Assembly: GCA_029339505.1 (NCBI GenBank)
Contig: JAQISU010000164.1
Coordinates: forward strand, 1,426,001-1,490,000
Reading direction: 5' to 3'
DNA length: 64,000 nt
Origin: Unio delphinus
Taxonomy: Eukaryota > Mollusca > Bivalvia > Unionida > Unionidae
Positions 1 through 8,456 of this stretch are shown here, piece after piece. A model generated the notes under the pieces. The model searched no databases. It saw nothing but the letters and a program-made list of their open reading frames with translations, and was not told the origin of the DNA. Both the position numbers and the translations under genes were made by a program. Position 1 is the stretch's first letter. The number at the start of each line of letters is the position of its first letter.

Positions 1-1238
1 CCATATTACCATGGGTTTTCACTAAAAGACTTCTTATGTTCTCTTTTGATGTCTAGTTGTTACCAAATGGAAATGGTGCTGATCTGATGTTCACCAGAGT
101 GGTCATCTTGAAAATCCTGTTATTACTAAACTTTCTGAATGAATGGTTATAGCACAATTGATATATTATACAGCACTAAAAAATACTTTCATTATAAAGA
201 CTGTCTTTGTTTATTTGATGTACATATTTCCTCTGTTGTCATTATAGCATATGAATTGGAAAAGTAACGTTAGTGTATTGTTTGTCTTTTTCTGTCCATA
301 AATCATTAAGTTATGTACCATAATGCTTACTCAGTACGTTTACATACAACCTTGACCTAAAACCCAGGTCACCCCAAAAAGAAAGATTAAATAGATCAAG
401 TGTAAAAAAATAAAATGATAAAACGATGTAACATATATGCTTAGGCAAACAAATGACCTTGGCACATTTGACCTTATTTATGGCTTTATCATTACAGTAA
501 TATTGATAACACAGCGAAGTATACAAACCTTACAGTAACTATAGAATTAACAGGTCCAGCAAGAGAAAATAACCTATTACAAGAAAATGACAGATACCTT
601 GTTCACTGCATTCATCACACTGTAAGCTGCACACTTAAATGGCTTAAGGCTTACTTCATTATGCTGTAGTGAAGCAGAGTGAGAAGAACTCTCATTTTAA
701 CATTATATGTATTGTATGGGTTTTCACAGCAGGTAATTACAATATAAACTAAGTGCATCCATGATTAGGAATATTTTAAAAGATGATTGTATAACTAGGA
801 CACTACATTGGCAGTTTGGGACTTTTACACAGATCCTTTTTACAGTCTATGGCTTTATCTTATACCTCTAATAATACTTGTGACCAGACAACGTTTTCCA
901 CCAGTTTTATGTGAATCTTGGTTCAAAACTTACTTTGTCTGCAGACTCAGCAACCATGGTGACAGAGGTTTAAATAATAATCTGCTGAGTTTATATCTGG
1001 TTTCATTGCATGGTTATTCAAGAACACTGCTGAAACGTATTTTGAACATAAATCATTGTCTTTGATTTAGCAATTGACTATTCATCCTTCTGGATTTATA
1101 TAATAAATTCTATTCATGTGCAATGATTTGGTTCATACACGGCAGGTGGTAGCTCATTACAGTTGTGCAAATTTTGTTTTGACTTTCCTAATTCTGAATG
1201 TTGGAGTTTCTTATGGATATTTTATGTTCTCAGTATTC
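1..1238. other. Intron of laminin alpha gene, no gene seen
   Basis: This AT-rich stretch lies upstream of the inserted Polinton. I see no exon with splice sites, no recognisable protein and no repeat array. The two open frames here (808-1065 and 1116-1298) have no recognisable domains and unremarkable composition. By inference it belongs to the same intron that resumes at 18514, because the next laminin exon is at 19788. Confidence 0.5.
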
Positions 1239-1245
1239 TGGAGTA
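1239..1245. repeat. Target-site duplication, left copy
   Basis: TGGAGTA immediately precedes the left terminal repeat and recurs at 18507-18513 directly after the right one. Depending on whether the last A belongs to the element, the duplication is 6 or 7 bp. Polintons make 6-bp duplications. Confidence 0.85.
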
Positions 1246-1470
1246 GCAGCAGAGAGGGTGAACCTCACAACTTTCCGAGCGTCGATTCGGAAATCTGAGG
1301 CTTCCACCAAATAGTAAAAAAAATGGCGTCTATTCGATAAAATAAGATTTCCTTATATACGCCAACGTCGTTGTCATCCACCCTCTCTGCTGCTAGTGAT
1401 TTTATCACTAGTGATTTCATCACTGGGTTAACAAAAAATAATAAATGATTTCAACCAAATATTTGATCGA
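1246..1470 (+). repeat. Polinton left terminal inverted repeat, 225 bp
   Basis: Matches the reverse complement of 18282-18506 with no difference that I can find. It holds a nested structure. The first 15 bases (GCAGCAGAGAGGGTG) recur inverted at 1379-1393, followed by two abutting hairpins with 6-bp arms AGTGAT/ATCACT and 3-base loops at 1395-1409 and 1410-1424. The inner 20 bp overlap the stop codon end of the packaging ATPase gene (1451-1470), so the end of a coding region is copied into the other terminus. Confidence 0.95.
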
Positions 1471-2122
1471 GTCCGATACGATATCGTGTCCGAGGATCAT
1501 GTAAATTTATTGTTACAAATCCATGCGGGGTTGACTGAGCATGACTAAAGAAATTTTTAAATTGATTGAAGTCCATATCGGAACACCATGTCTGCCAAAT
1601 ATTTCGTAGCGTATGTGTATCAACGCCGTTAAACACAGCAAGAATATTACAGTTATCTCTGATCACTTTTGGAATCTGAGTGTAGCGTTGAGTGACATAT
1701 ATCACATCAGTGTTTTTGTGACGCCCCCGGGAAAATATTCTAGCTGGTTTTTTTTGATTGTCTAACATCACATCGTCGTATACGACTAAATTGTTAATGC
1801 TCCCATCAAGGTCATCCACGGATGGCGCCTCGTCAATATCAGTTATAAAATCAATGGTATTCTCACCTTTAATTTCTGATGCATTCTCGTTAAAATCCTT
1901 TAACACTTCATAGCATCGTTGATCATCTACGCTAGGGGCAATTAAATACAACTTATCCCACTTCATCCATCTCATTATTAAATTGAGCAACAATTGCGTT
2001 TTACCGGATCCAGATGGCCCGATTATAATTGCACGGATAGAGTTTGGTAGCGCTGCATGATGCTTAACTGGTTCTCTTATTTTAGTCGCTGAAAAATCAA
2101 TTATATTCATATCTCTATACAT
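1451..2122 (-). CDS. A32-type genome packaging ATPase
   Basis: The predicted 223-aa protein belongs to the FtsK/HerA-like A32 packaging ATPases, which drive DNA into preformed capsids in Polintons, adintoviruses and nucleocytoviruses. The Walker A loop GPSGSGKT is at residues 35-42. A Walker B-like strand ending in DD (VVYDDV) is near residue 115. The start could be M1 (2122) or M5 (2110). The gene is head-to-head with the zinc-ribbon gene at 2128, with only 5 bp between the outer start codons. Its last codons lie inside the left terminal repeat. Length is usual for the family and no break is seen. Confidence 0.9.
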   Translation of the reverse strand: MYRDMNIIDFSATKIREPVKHHAALPNSIRAIIIGPSGSGKTQLLLNLIMRWMKWDKLYLIAPSVDDQRCYEVLKDFNENASEIKGENTIDFITDIDEAPSVDDLDGSINNLVVYDDVMLDNQKKPARIFSRGRHKNTDVIYVTQRYTQIPKVIRDNCNILAVFNGVDTHTLRNIWQTWCSDMDFNQFKNFFSHAQSTPHGFVTINLHDPRTRYRIGLDQIFG

Positions 2123-2127
2123 AAATT

Positions 2128-2334
2128 ATGGATCTATATTGTGTGAAGTGTAAAACGCGTACTAGCACAAATGATGTGACGACGGTTACAACTAAAAATA
2201 ACAGATCAGCACTAACTGGTAGATGTGCAACATGTGGTATAAAAAAGTTTAGATTTATTTCTACAAAATCAAAGATTTTACAATCCGGAGATGTTTTAAA
2301 AAAAAACGAGGAGGTGATATCGCAGCCAAATTGA
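2128..2334 (+). CDS. Small zinc-ribbon protein, DUF5679-like
   Basis: The 68-aa product begins with MDLYCVKCKT and has two CxxC pairs (C5/C8 and C33/C36), the pattern of the DUF5679 zinc ribbon found in large DNA viruses and Polinton relatives. Function is unknown; nucleic-acid or protein binding is an inference. Its frame ends at TGA 2332-2334. Just upstream, the heptamer A AAA AAC at 2301-2307 sits in the correct phase for -1 frameshifting into the PLA2 frame, so this protein may be both a free product and the N-terminus of a longer one. Confidence 0.75.
   Translation: MDLYCVKCKTRTSTNDVTTVTTKNNRSALTGRCATCGIKKFRFISTKSKILQSGDVLKKNEEVISQPN
2301..2307 (+). promoter_or_regulatory. Candidate -1 ribosomal frameshift site
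   Basis: The heptamer AAAAAAC is read in the zero frame of the upstream gene as A AAA AAC, a classic X XXY YYZ site. A second possible heptamer, T TTA AAA, lies at 2295-2301. A -1 slip leads into the PLA2 frame, which has no ATG before the conserved domain. I could not identify a convincing stimulatory pseudoknot at the usual 5-9 nt spacing. A 7-bp stem (CCTGGAA with TTCCAGG) starts about 35 nt downstream. Confidence 0.5.
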
Positions 2335-2666
2335 CAAAGCTCCCTGGAACCCCATGGGCAAAGTACCCCGGAGAAAAGCACCTTCCAGGATATAGCTACT
2401 GTGGTCCCGGAACACGATTAGATATCAGACTTGATGATCAAAATCAACCCCGACCCGGTGAAGAACCAATAAACGCCATTGATAAGGCCTGTCACCTTCA
2501 TGATGTTGCTTATAAAAGCAGCAATCTGCAAAACAGGCATCTCGCGGATGTGAAATTAATTCATGCGTTAAATGCTATTCCTGATAAATCTTTTAAAGAA
2601 AAGTTGGCTTCGTGGTTGGTAAAATCAGCTATGAAAGGCAAATTGATGATGGGTGCTGGTAATTAA
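2307..2666 (+). CDS. Phospholipase A2 domain protein, parvovirus VP1-like
   Basis: The protein shows the calcium-binding loop motif YCGPGT and the catalytic helix motif with HD (CHLHDVAY, codons around 2494-2511), as in the PLA2 domain of parvovirus VP1 and some adintovirus proteins. In those viruses the domain helps breach endosomal membranes during entry; that role here is inference. There is no ATG in the frame between the upstream stop (2250-2252) and the conserved region, only TTG at 2331, so I start the feature at the first codon read after the proposed slip. It ends 4 bp before the integrase ATG. No internal break is seen. Confidence 0.8.
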   Translation, partial: RGGDIAAKLTKLPGTPWAKYPGEKHLPGYSYCGPGTRLDIRLDDQNQPRPGEEPINAIDKACHLHDVAYKSSNLQNRHLADVKLIHALNAIPDKSFKEKLASWLVKSAMKGKLMMGAGN

Positions 2667-2670
2667 TAAT

Positions 2671-3633
2671 ATGGAATCAATTTATTATTCCCCAAGAGGA
2701 TACTGGAGGGGTAAATCAGCAGTCCATAAACTCGCTAGCGCTGCAAAAGTGAAAAAAACTACAGCGGCGGATTGGTTATCTAAACAGGCACTATGGCAAA
2801 TTTATCTACCACCACCTAAACAAATTCAATTCTCGCATTTTGATGTGACCGCTCCTAATGAAGTTCATCAGGCTGATATATTATTTCTGCCACATGATCG
2901 TGGTTACAAATACGCGTTAACCGTAGTTGATATTGCAAGTCGATACAAAGAAGCAGAACCGTTAAAAACAAAATCAGCCACTGAAGTTGCTTCTGCATTT
3001 GAAAGGATTTATCGACGAGGTCCTCTGCACTGGCCGAATCTATTGCAGGTTGATCCTGGCAAGGAATTTCAGGGTGCAGTTCTATCTACAATGAAAAATC
3101 ATAATGTCACCATACGACGAGGGCATACTGCGCTACATCGCGATCAGGCCATTGTCGAACGATTTAATCGGACGATTGCTGAGCGGTTATTTGGATATCA
3201 ATACGCAAAAGAATTCATTCAAGAAAAGCGATCCCGTGAATGGGTCAAAAGGTTACCAGCTGTGATTACTGCACTGAATAACGAGATTACTAGAACAATC
3301 AACATGAAACCTATCAACGCGATTAAAAAGAAGTCTATACCCGTACAACCACAAAAAGATTTCCCTAGAAACGCTAGCGTTTCCCAACCAATTCTTGGTA
3401 GTAATGTCACTGTTAGGTACTTATACGAACCAGGAGAGCTTGAAGGGGGTAGAAAAAGGGCTACTGATCCTATTTGGAGCGTCACTACGCATAAGATATC
3501 TAGTATAATACGATCAACTGGTAGACCAGCAATCTATAAACTGGATTCAACTGCTCCTCAGCGAGGATTTACTCGACAACAACTGCAAGTGATTCCCGAG
3601 GATACTCAATTGCCACCGCATGGTCTTAATTAG
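2671..3633 (+). CDS. Retroviral-type integrase (rve, DDE)
   Basis: The 320-aa protein has the integrase catalytic triad at D69, D128 and E163, the last two 35 residues apart as in D,D(35)E enzymes. Supporting context is QADILF, VDPGKEF and IVERFNRT. An SH3/chromo-like C-terminal region follows. The enzyme inserts the linear element into host DNA and makes the short target duplication seen at both ends. I chose ATG 2671 because the frame upstream offers only GTG at 2653. The gene converges on the polymerase gene, and the two 3' ends overlap by 8 bp. Confidence 0.95.
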   Translation: MESIYYSPRGYWRGKSAVHKLASAAKVKKTTAADWLSKQALWQIYLPPPKQIQFSHFDVTAPNEVHQADILFLPHDRGYKYALTVVDIASRYKEAEPLKTKSATEVASAFERIYRRGPLHWPNLLQVDPGKEFQGAVLSTMKNHNVTIRRGHTALHRDQAIVERFNRTIAERLFGYQYAKEFIQEKRSREWVKRLPAVITALNNEITRTINMKPINAIKKKSIPVQPQKDFPRNASVSQPILGSNVTVRYLYEPGELEGGRKRATDPIWSVTTHKISSIIRSTGRPAIYKLDSTAPQRGFTRQQLQVIPEDTQLPPHGLN

Positions 3634-6600
3634 CACCCGATGCCAGAGGCATTGTGCTTTCACCCCGGCGTCTATTGCACTCAAGACAAGTCAACATCAC
3701 ATTATTTCTGACATGACCGAGATTGTTATTTTTTCTGTCTACGGTGAATTGGCGAGGATCCTTATCCGAATACTGCCAACGCATTATACAATTGCAACTC
3801 GCGCAGTGATTATTCTGTTGTTTCTTCAAAGTGATTATTAATTTAGCATCAATATCAAATTCTCGTTGTTTTTTTTTGTCCTGTTGTTTGTAACCGGAGA
3901 GTTTTTTATTAATGATGCTAACATCAATATCACTTATTGTTGTGTCATTATCATCACCAATGATTTCATTATCGCCACCTGACTCTGTCATGACGACAAT
4001 TCTTCGAAGCTGATTTATTCTTCGTACTCTGGATACTGCGAGATAGACTAAATTCGACCATTCGATGCGATTATCTACCATCCAAACAATTGTATCCGAT
4101 ATAGTCAATCCCTGTGAAGAGTGTATTGTTGCTGCGTATCCTAGCGTCCATGGGGATTTATTAGCACGCAATGCATCTTCAACGACATTGATATCAACCA
4201 GCACAATATCATTTAACACGAGAATCTGCTTTTCACTTCCTGACTTTGTCAGGCTTGGAATATCAACTTCTATATTCTGCTTTCGTGTATCCGAAGGCCT
4301 ATAACACAACGGTACTGGAAGCGTTGCAAATTTTTCTTTATGCAATTCAAATAACTTCATCTGAAGTGTGTCTCTGACTATTTTTCTACTTGCTACTATC
4401 AAATCATTTGGTCTCCACGTTTCCCAGAAATCATTCATAGGAGTTTCTGAAATTATTTCACGCGCTATTTCGCATTGGATTTTATCCGGTTGTAATCTAA
4501 GCAGTGCTTTGAACTCGCGTAATTGTTCATCAAGTGATCTATGGTCGGTATTAATTTCTTCATAATAGTCTACAGAACCCTTTAGCCATTCATGTGGAGA
4601 TCCACCGACAAATGGTGGTGGTTGGCCGTGATCACCGCACATGACGACTTTTGTGTTTTTGTTTAACAACCACTCAAGAAATGTTTTTAATACATCTAAT
4701 GACACTGTGCATATTTCATCCCAAATTATGATTTCAGGAATGAATTTATCACCCATACGCTCAGGAGTCCATTTGTCACCTTTCCATCGAAAAAAACTAT
4801 GATAAGTACAGGCATTTACCCCTCGCTGTATCATCTCTCTGGCGAGTCTGTGAGTCGGTGTTAACACAATCATGTTAGTAGAAATACAAGTATTTCCACC
4901 ACCACGATATAATTCAATTGCACGAGTTGTCTTTCCTGACCCACCACAACCGTTTAAATAAACTGTCTTGTATCTACATATTGGATCAGATACCGGTGGT
5001 GCATTAGAAAATTCTGATTGAATCTCATCACATTTTAAGTACTTTTCATCCATGGCAACGTCTGCGGATTCACAATACTCATGTAGCATCTCCTTTTTAA
5101 ATCGCCAACGCCCCCACGCTTCCTCCGGATCTGTGAATGCCGCTACAGCTGATTTGTACTTATTGTGTATGTACATCGAATCAGTGGCTACTCTAACCGC
5201 GGTATTAGGAAATCTATTTATCATCGAAAATAAATTGATAGAAGCATAAGCTAGCATAGAACTTCTCAAATGTGTGTACTGGGAATTATATCCATCACAG
5301 TAGGTAACAACCGTACCCAATTTCTCACCATTGGATAGAAAAGCATCCTTACGGGATACAAGTTTTCCCTGTTTCGTTAAATCCGTTACAAGAAAATCGT
5401 ATTCAGCGACGTCTATGATTAACCGCGAGGAAAATTTTGCATTGTCGTATCTTCCACCCTGGGTAAATTTACCGATTATTTTTCGTCCAAAATCCTTTGC
5501 TTGTTCTTTTTTACTTTCAAATAACTTCTTAGACCAATTTATGATTTCTTCTTCATTGAAATCTGGACACTGTTTTCGTAGTTCGCTGATTATACGATCT
5601 AGATCGGGTTGTGGTAGCCAAACTTCTTTCTGAGCTCGATAGCATATAATAGCTTCGGAAACAATCAACGATATCAGCATGCCACAATCAATCATATATC
5701 GTAGTAACACTATTGGCATCCAGGCCTTTTCAGATAGGTGTCTACCGAGCCAAACATAACTACACGGATGTAACCCTGTAGCGAGTTCAAATGATATCAC
5801 ACGAGCGAATCCGGTTAAATCAAAATCAGGTAATGGTCCATTAATCGCAACACGAGTCATTTCATGCGTGGGGTGTCCAAATCGTTTAAAATAGTTACTA
5901 CATTCTCCATACCCGAGAAAACTTCCAGGATAACACGCGGATATATCAATTGAAATCATACCGTCACGATGGTATTTTGTATTCCACAGTCCTCCATGAC
6001 CAAATTCGATGCAACTCAATTTAACGTCCTCGAGAAAATCACTTCGTGTTGGACGCCAGGAGTTTTTTTCTCTTGCGAAGTGAGCTACCACTGATGGAAT
6101 AGTAAAACTATCCGTGAGTAGTTTTTCATGGAAACTCTCTGGTGAAAAATCATTAGCGATTTTTCTCATTCTGTTATCTAATTCTTCAACGCGATATAAT
6201 TCACCATTTGGTCTTACAAATTGATCAAATCCTGATTCGGAACCAGCACTACTAAGTAACCACACTGACACAGGATCATCTTTACACAACGCATGAATAG
6301 CATCAAATAATTTCTCTTCATAGAAAACATCCCCGGAAAATTCCGGGGGGATATATCTCACGGTTCTATCTCGTGGAAATATTGTTACTGCAGGTGTCCA
6401 CGCGTGTTCGTTATGATCAATAATTTGTATTGGCGCTCCTTGTAATTTATATTTCGGTTCGTGTAATACTTCTCCGGTTATCGTCATAACGGTTATTGGA
6501 AATCTTAATGATGTTTCTAATTTAGCTATATCAGAAATCTTTGCACCGTGCTGTTTCACTGTCAGTTCCCATTCGGTTATTTTCCTACGTCGCAGATCAG

Positions 6601-7573
6601 TTAGTTTATTTCCTCGGGATGCATTTGTGAAGTGTTCCATTACCCGTGTTGCTACACAATTGAGCCTTGACGAAGTCAATGGTGAATATTTCATAGGAGC
6701 TAGTTTTGCGATATCGGGTTTATCATTTAACGGATATATCCCATAAACGATTGCTGTTACGGGATAAGATCTCTCGTAGTATGGTTTGTCAATTCCAGTT
6801 AGAATTCCTGGTTTGGAATCTCTACTTACAATGACAGTTTTTTTATCCTTGAGGATTGGTTCAAATTTATCCTTAATAATCCATTTGCCTTCGACTTCGA
6901 TAATGAATTTTATTCTGAAAAAATACTTCTGATTGGAATTGCTTTGTTGGGAATTGCTTTGCTTGAAATCCTTTGGATTTCCACCTTTGGATTTCCATCT
7001 TTGAATTTCCCCTTTGGATGGAAATTGCTTTGCTTGAAATCCTTTGGATGGAAATTGCTTTGCAATTTCACCAAGGTGTGAAATTATCTCAGCTGCTCTT
7101 TTATCGTTCATAGTAGCATCGATGATGGGTACATTGACATCTTCATCAATAATTCGAAATGTCGACCAACAGTATGCTGCACCGTCTCGGTAGAATTCAT
7201 TAAAACACTCCCTGATTTTACCGAGTATAGTTCTATCACCGATTAAACGTTTTGGTGTATCAGAGACTCTATCGAGATTGAATTTAGTATTTCTCCAAGG
7301 CTTAATTTTCGATAATCTTTGGAACTCCCTATCAAGATTGAATTTAGTATTTTTCCAAGGTTTGATTTTCGATAATCTTTGGAACTCCCTATCAAGATTG
7401 AATTTAGTATTTTTCCAAGGTTTGATTTTCGATAATCTTTGGAACTCCCTATCAAGATTGAATTTAGTATTTTTCCAGGGCTTAATTTTCGATAATCTTT
7501 GGAACTCCCTATCAAGATTGAATTTAGTATTTTTCCAGGGCTTAATTTTCGATAATCTCTTGAACTCCTCCAT
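3626..7573 (-). CDS. Family B DNA polymerase fused to SF1 helicase and HNH-like module
   Basis: One unbroken frame of about 1315 residues (numbering from ATG 7573; a longer start at 7624 would overlap the divergent gene). The N-terminus is five near-identical 20-residue repeats. The polymerase part has motif A (DISACYPGSF, D about 543), a motif B-like stretch (KIIGKFTQGG, about 698) and motif C (ATDSMY, D about 798). I do not see clear 3'-5' exonuclease motifs. The helicase part has Walker A GCGGSGKT (875-882), Walker B WDE (about 952), motif III CGDHGQPPP and later TIHSSQG and AVSRVRR, an SF1 pattern. The last 60 residues have two CxxC pairs around a VDRKNNN...NNV core, resembling an HNH nuclease fold. 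Protein-primed replication is expected for the family but not shown here. Confidence 0.9.
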   Translation of the reverse strand: MEEFKRLSKIKPWKNTKFNLDREFQRLSKIKPWKNTKFNLDREFQRLSKIKPWKNTKFNLDREFQRLSKIKPWKNTKFNLDREFQRLSKIKPWRNTKFNLDRVSDTPKRLIGDRTILGKIRECFNEFYRDGAAYCWSTFRIIDEDVNVPIIDATMNDKRAAEIISHLGEIAKQFPSKGFQAKQFPSKGEIQRWKSKGGNPKDFKQSNSQQSNSNQKYFFRIKFIIEVEGKWIIKDKFEPILKDKKTVIVSRDSKPGILTGIDKPYYERSYPVTAIVYGIYPLNDKPDIAKLAPMKYSPLTSSRLNCVATRVMEHFTNASRGNKLTDLRRRKITEWELTVKQHGAKISDIAKLETSLRFPITVMTITGEVLHEPKYKLQGAPIQIIDHNEHAWTPAVTIFPRDRTVRYIPPEFSGDVFYEEKLFDAIHALCKDDPVSVWLLSSAGSESGFDQFVRPNGELYRVEELDNRMRKIANDFSPESFHEKLLTDSFTIPSVVAHFAREKNSWRPTRSDFLEDVKLSCIEFGHGGLWNTKYHRDGMISIDISACYPGSFLGYGECSNYFKRFGHPTHEMTRVAINGPLPDFDLTGFARVISFELATGLHPCSYVWLGRHLSEKAWMPIVLLRYMIDCGMLISLIVSEAIICYRAQKEVWLPQPDLDRIISELRKQCPDFNEEEIINWSKKLFESKKEQAKDFGRKIIGKFTQGGRYDNAKFSSRLIIDVAEYDFLVTDLTKQGKLVSRKDAFLSNGEKLGTVVTYCDGYNSQYTHLRSSMLAYASINLFSMINRFPNTAVRVATDSMYIHNKYKSAVAAFTDPEEAWGRWRFKKEMLHEYCESADVAMDEKYLKCDEIQSEFSNAPPVSDPICRYKTVYLNGCGGSGKTTRAIELYRGGGNTCISTNMIVLTPTHRLAREMIQRGVNACTYHSFFRWKGDKWTPERMGDKFIPEIIIWDEICTVSLDVLKTFLEWLLNKNTKVVMCGDHGQPPPFVGGSPHEWLKGSVDYYEEINTDHRSLDEQLREFKALLRLQPDKIQCEIAREIISETPMNDFWETWRPNDLIVASRKIVRDTLQMKLFELHKEKFATLPVPLCYRPSDTRKQNIEVDIPSLTKSGSEKQILVLNDIVLVDINVVEDALRANKSPWTLGYAATIHSSQGLTISDTIVWMVDNRIEWSNLVYLAVSRVRRINQLRRIVVMTESGGDNEIIGDDNDTTISDIDVSIINKKLSGYKQQDKKKQREFDIDAKLIITLKKQQNNHCASCNCIMRWQYSDKDPRQFTVDRKNNNLGHVRNNVMLTCLECNRRRGESTMPLASGAN
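6940..7070. repeat. Low-complexity repeat inside polymerase gene
   Basis: Short units related to GAAATTGCTTTGC and GAAATCCTTTGG recur here. They give repeated KQFPSKG and KQSNSQQSNS peptides. Two units are perfect hairpins with a TTT loop: 6965-6981 with 7-bp arms and 7051-7069 with 8-bp arms. A sequence related to the second is also just inside the right terminal repeat (18243-18259). The reading frame is kept. Confidence 0.8.
7268..7573. repeat. Five tandem 60-bp repeats at polymerase N-terminus
   Basis: A 60-bp unit is repeated about five times with few changes. Each unit encodes 20 residues with the core RLSKIKPWKNTKFNLDR. Because the unit is a multiple of three, other frames on both strands are also open, which creates shadow reading frames here. 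The peptide is basic and aromatic; its role is unknown. Confidence 0.9.
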
Positions 7574-7615
7574 GTTATAATTAAAACAAGTATTTAAATA
7601 GAAAAATATAGTATA
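7574..7615. promoter_or_regulatory. Divergent promoter region, polymerase / zinc protein
   Basis: Only 42 bp separate the polymerase start (7573, -) from the zinc-protein start (7616, +). The interval is almost all A and T and holds TATAATT, TATTTAAATA and TATAGTATAAT, which could serve as TATA-like elements in both directions. Inference from position and composition only. Confidence 0.4.
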
Positions 7616-7942
7616 ATGAATCACTGCAAGTGGCTAATGATTGGATCTACAACCCCGTGTAACAAATCATGCAGAAGTGAATTCTGTGGGTATCATATGC
7701 AAAGCGTGAGAAACGGTTCAAAAGGCCCTCTCCCATGCCTCCAATGTGGGGTGGGTGTTAGAGGAAAATCGCAATTATGCCTTGCTTGTGGGGGTAAACG
7801 ATACAGGGAACTAAAACGCTACTATGACAAACGAATCATTGACTCCGTCATCCTTGATAAAATCAAGGACAAAGTAATAAAAACCCCTCAAGATTATATC
7901 CAGAGATTTATAATTAAAGCAGATAATAAATTAGACAAGTAG
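7616..7942 (+). CDS. Cysteine-rich zinc-binding protein, function unknown
   Basis: The 108-aa protein has an N-terminal cluster C4, C15, C19, C24 and H27, then a zinc-ribbon pattern C41-x2-C44 and C55-x2-C58, followed by a basic helical tail. Both clusters look able to hold one zinc ion. I do not recognise the family with confidence; small zinc proteins of this kind are common in large DNA viruses. It is divergent from the polymerase gene and 13 bp upstream of the HNH gene. Confidence 0.65.
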   Translation: MNHCKWLMIGSTTPCNKSCRSEFCGYHMQSVRNGSKGPLPCLQCGVGVRGKSQLCLACGGKRYRELKRYYDKRIIDSVILDKIKDKVIKTPQDYIQRFIIKADNKLDK

Positions 7943-7955
7943 TATTATTATACAA

Positions 7956-8456
7956 ATGAGCCAAGATTTCAGACCTCACCCAGTGCTTGCTAATTACGAA
8001 GCCTCTAGTGATGGTGTTGTCAGGCACCGCAGACTCAAAGAACCTGTTGGGTATCTGAATAATATGGGCTATTTGATGTTTTCAGCTGGGAGGAAGAAGT
8101 ATCTCTGTCACAGAGCCATCTATGAAGCATTTTACGGATTAATCGAAGACGGTCTTGTGATTGATCACATAAATGGCGTGAAAACTGATAATTGTCTTGG
8201 GAATCTTCAAGCCGTCTCGCAGCGCGATAACCTTTTAAAAAGCAACGCTGGTAAGCACGCGAAACATCCCAAGGGTGTGAAATCGTTTGATTTAGAAAAT
8301 AATGAAGAGAGAAGCTTTCAGTCGATAAATGCGGCTGGAAAATATTTCGATATTTGTAGTACTTCAATTCGATTTGTTGCTGAAAAAATCATTAAAACAT
8401 CTCTGTCTAAAAAAAATGGTCATAAAATAAAGTTCGTATACACTGAAACTATTTAA
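7956..8456 (+). CDS. HNH homing-type endonuclease
   Basis: The 166-aa protein has an HNH core (CHRAIYEAF, then VIDHINGVKTDNCLGNL) like phage HNH_3 endonucleases, followed by a NUMOD-like DNA-binding helix region (SFQSINAAGKYF). Such genes are usually selfish free-standing homing endonucleases. It stands alone between the zinc-protein gene and a long non-coding stretch. The frame is intact. A role in element replication or DNA processing cannot be excluded. Confidence 0.85.
   Translation: MSQDFRPHPVLANYEASSDGVVRHRRLKEPVGYLNNMGYLMFSAGRKKYLCHRAIYEAFYGLIEDGLVIDHINGVKTDNCLGNLQAVSQRDNLLKSNAGKHAKHPKGVKSFDLENNEERSFQSINAAGKYFDICSTSIRFVAEKIIKTSLSKKNGHKIKFVYTETI

Noticed and set aside
808..1298. Two open frames upstream of the Polinton
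   Set aside because: No recognisable domain and no splice context; the second runs into the terminal repeat by chance.
4065..5633. Several + strand open frames inside the polymerase gene
   Set aside because: They lie antisense to strong polymerase and helicase motifs.
7278..7580. Open frames on both strands across the polymerase N-terminus
   Set aside because: They are shadows of a 60-bp repeat whose length is a multiple of three.
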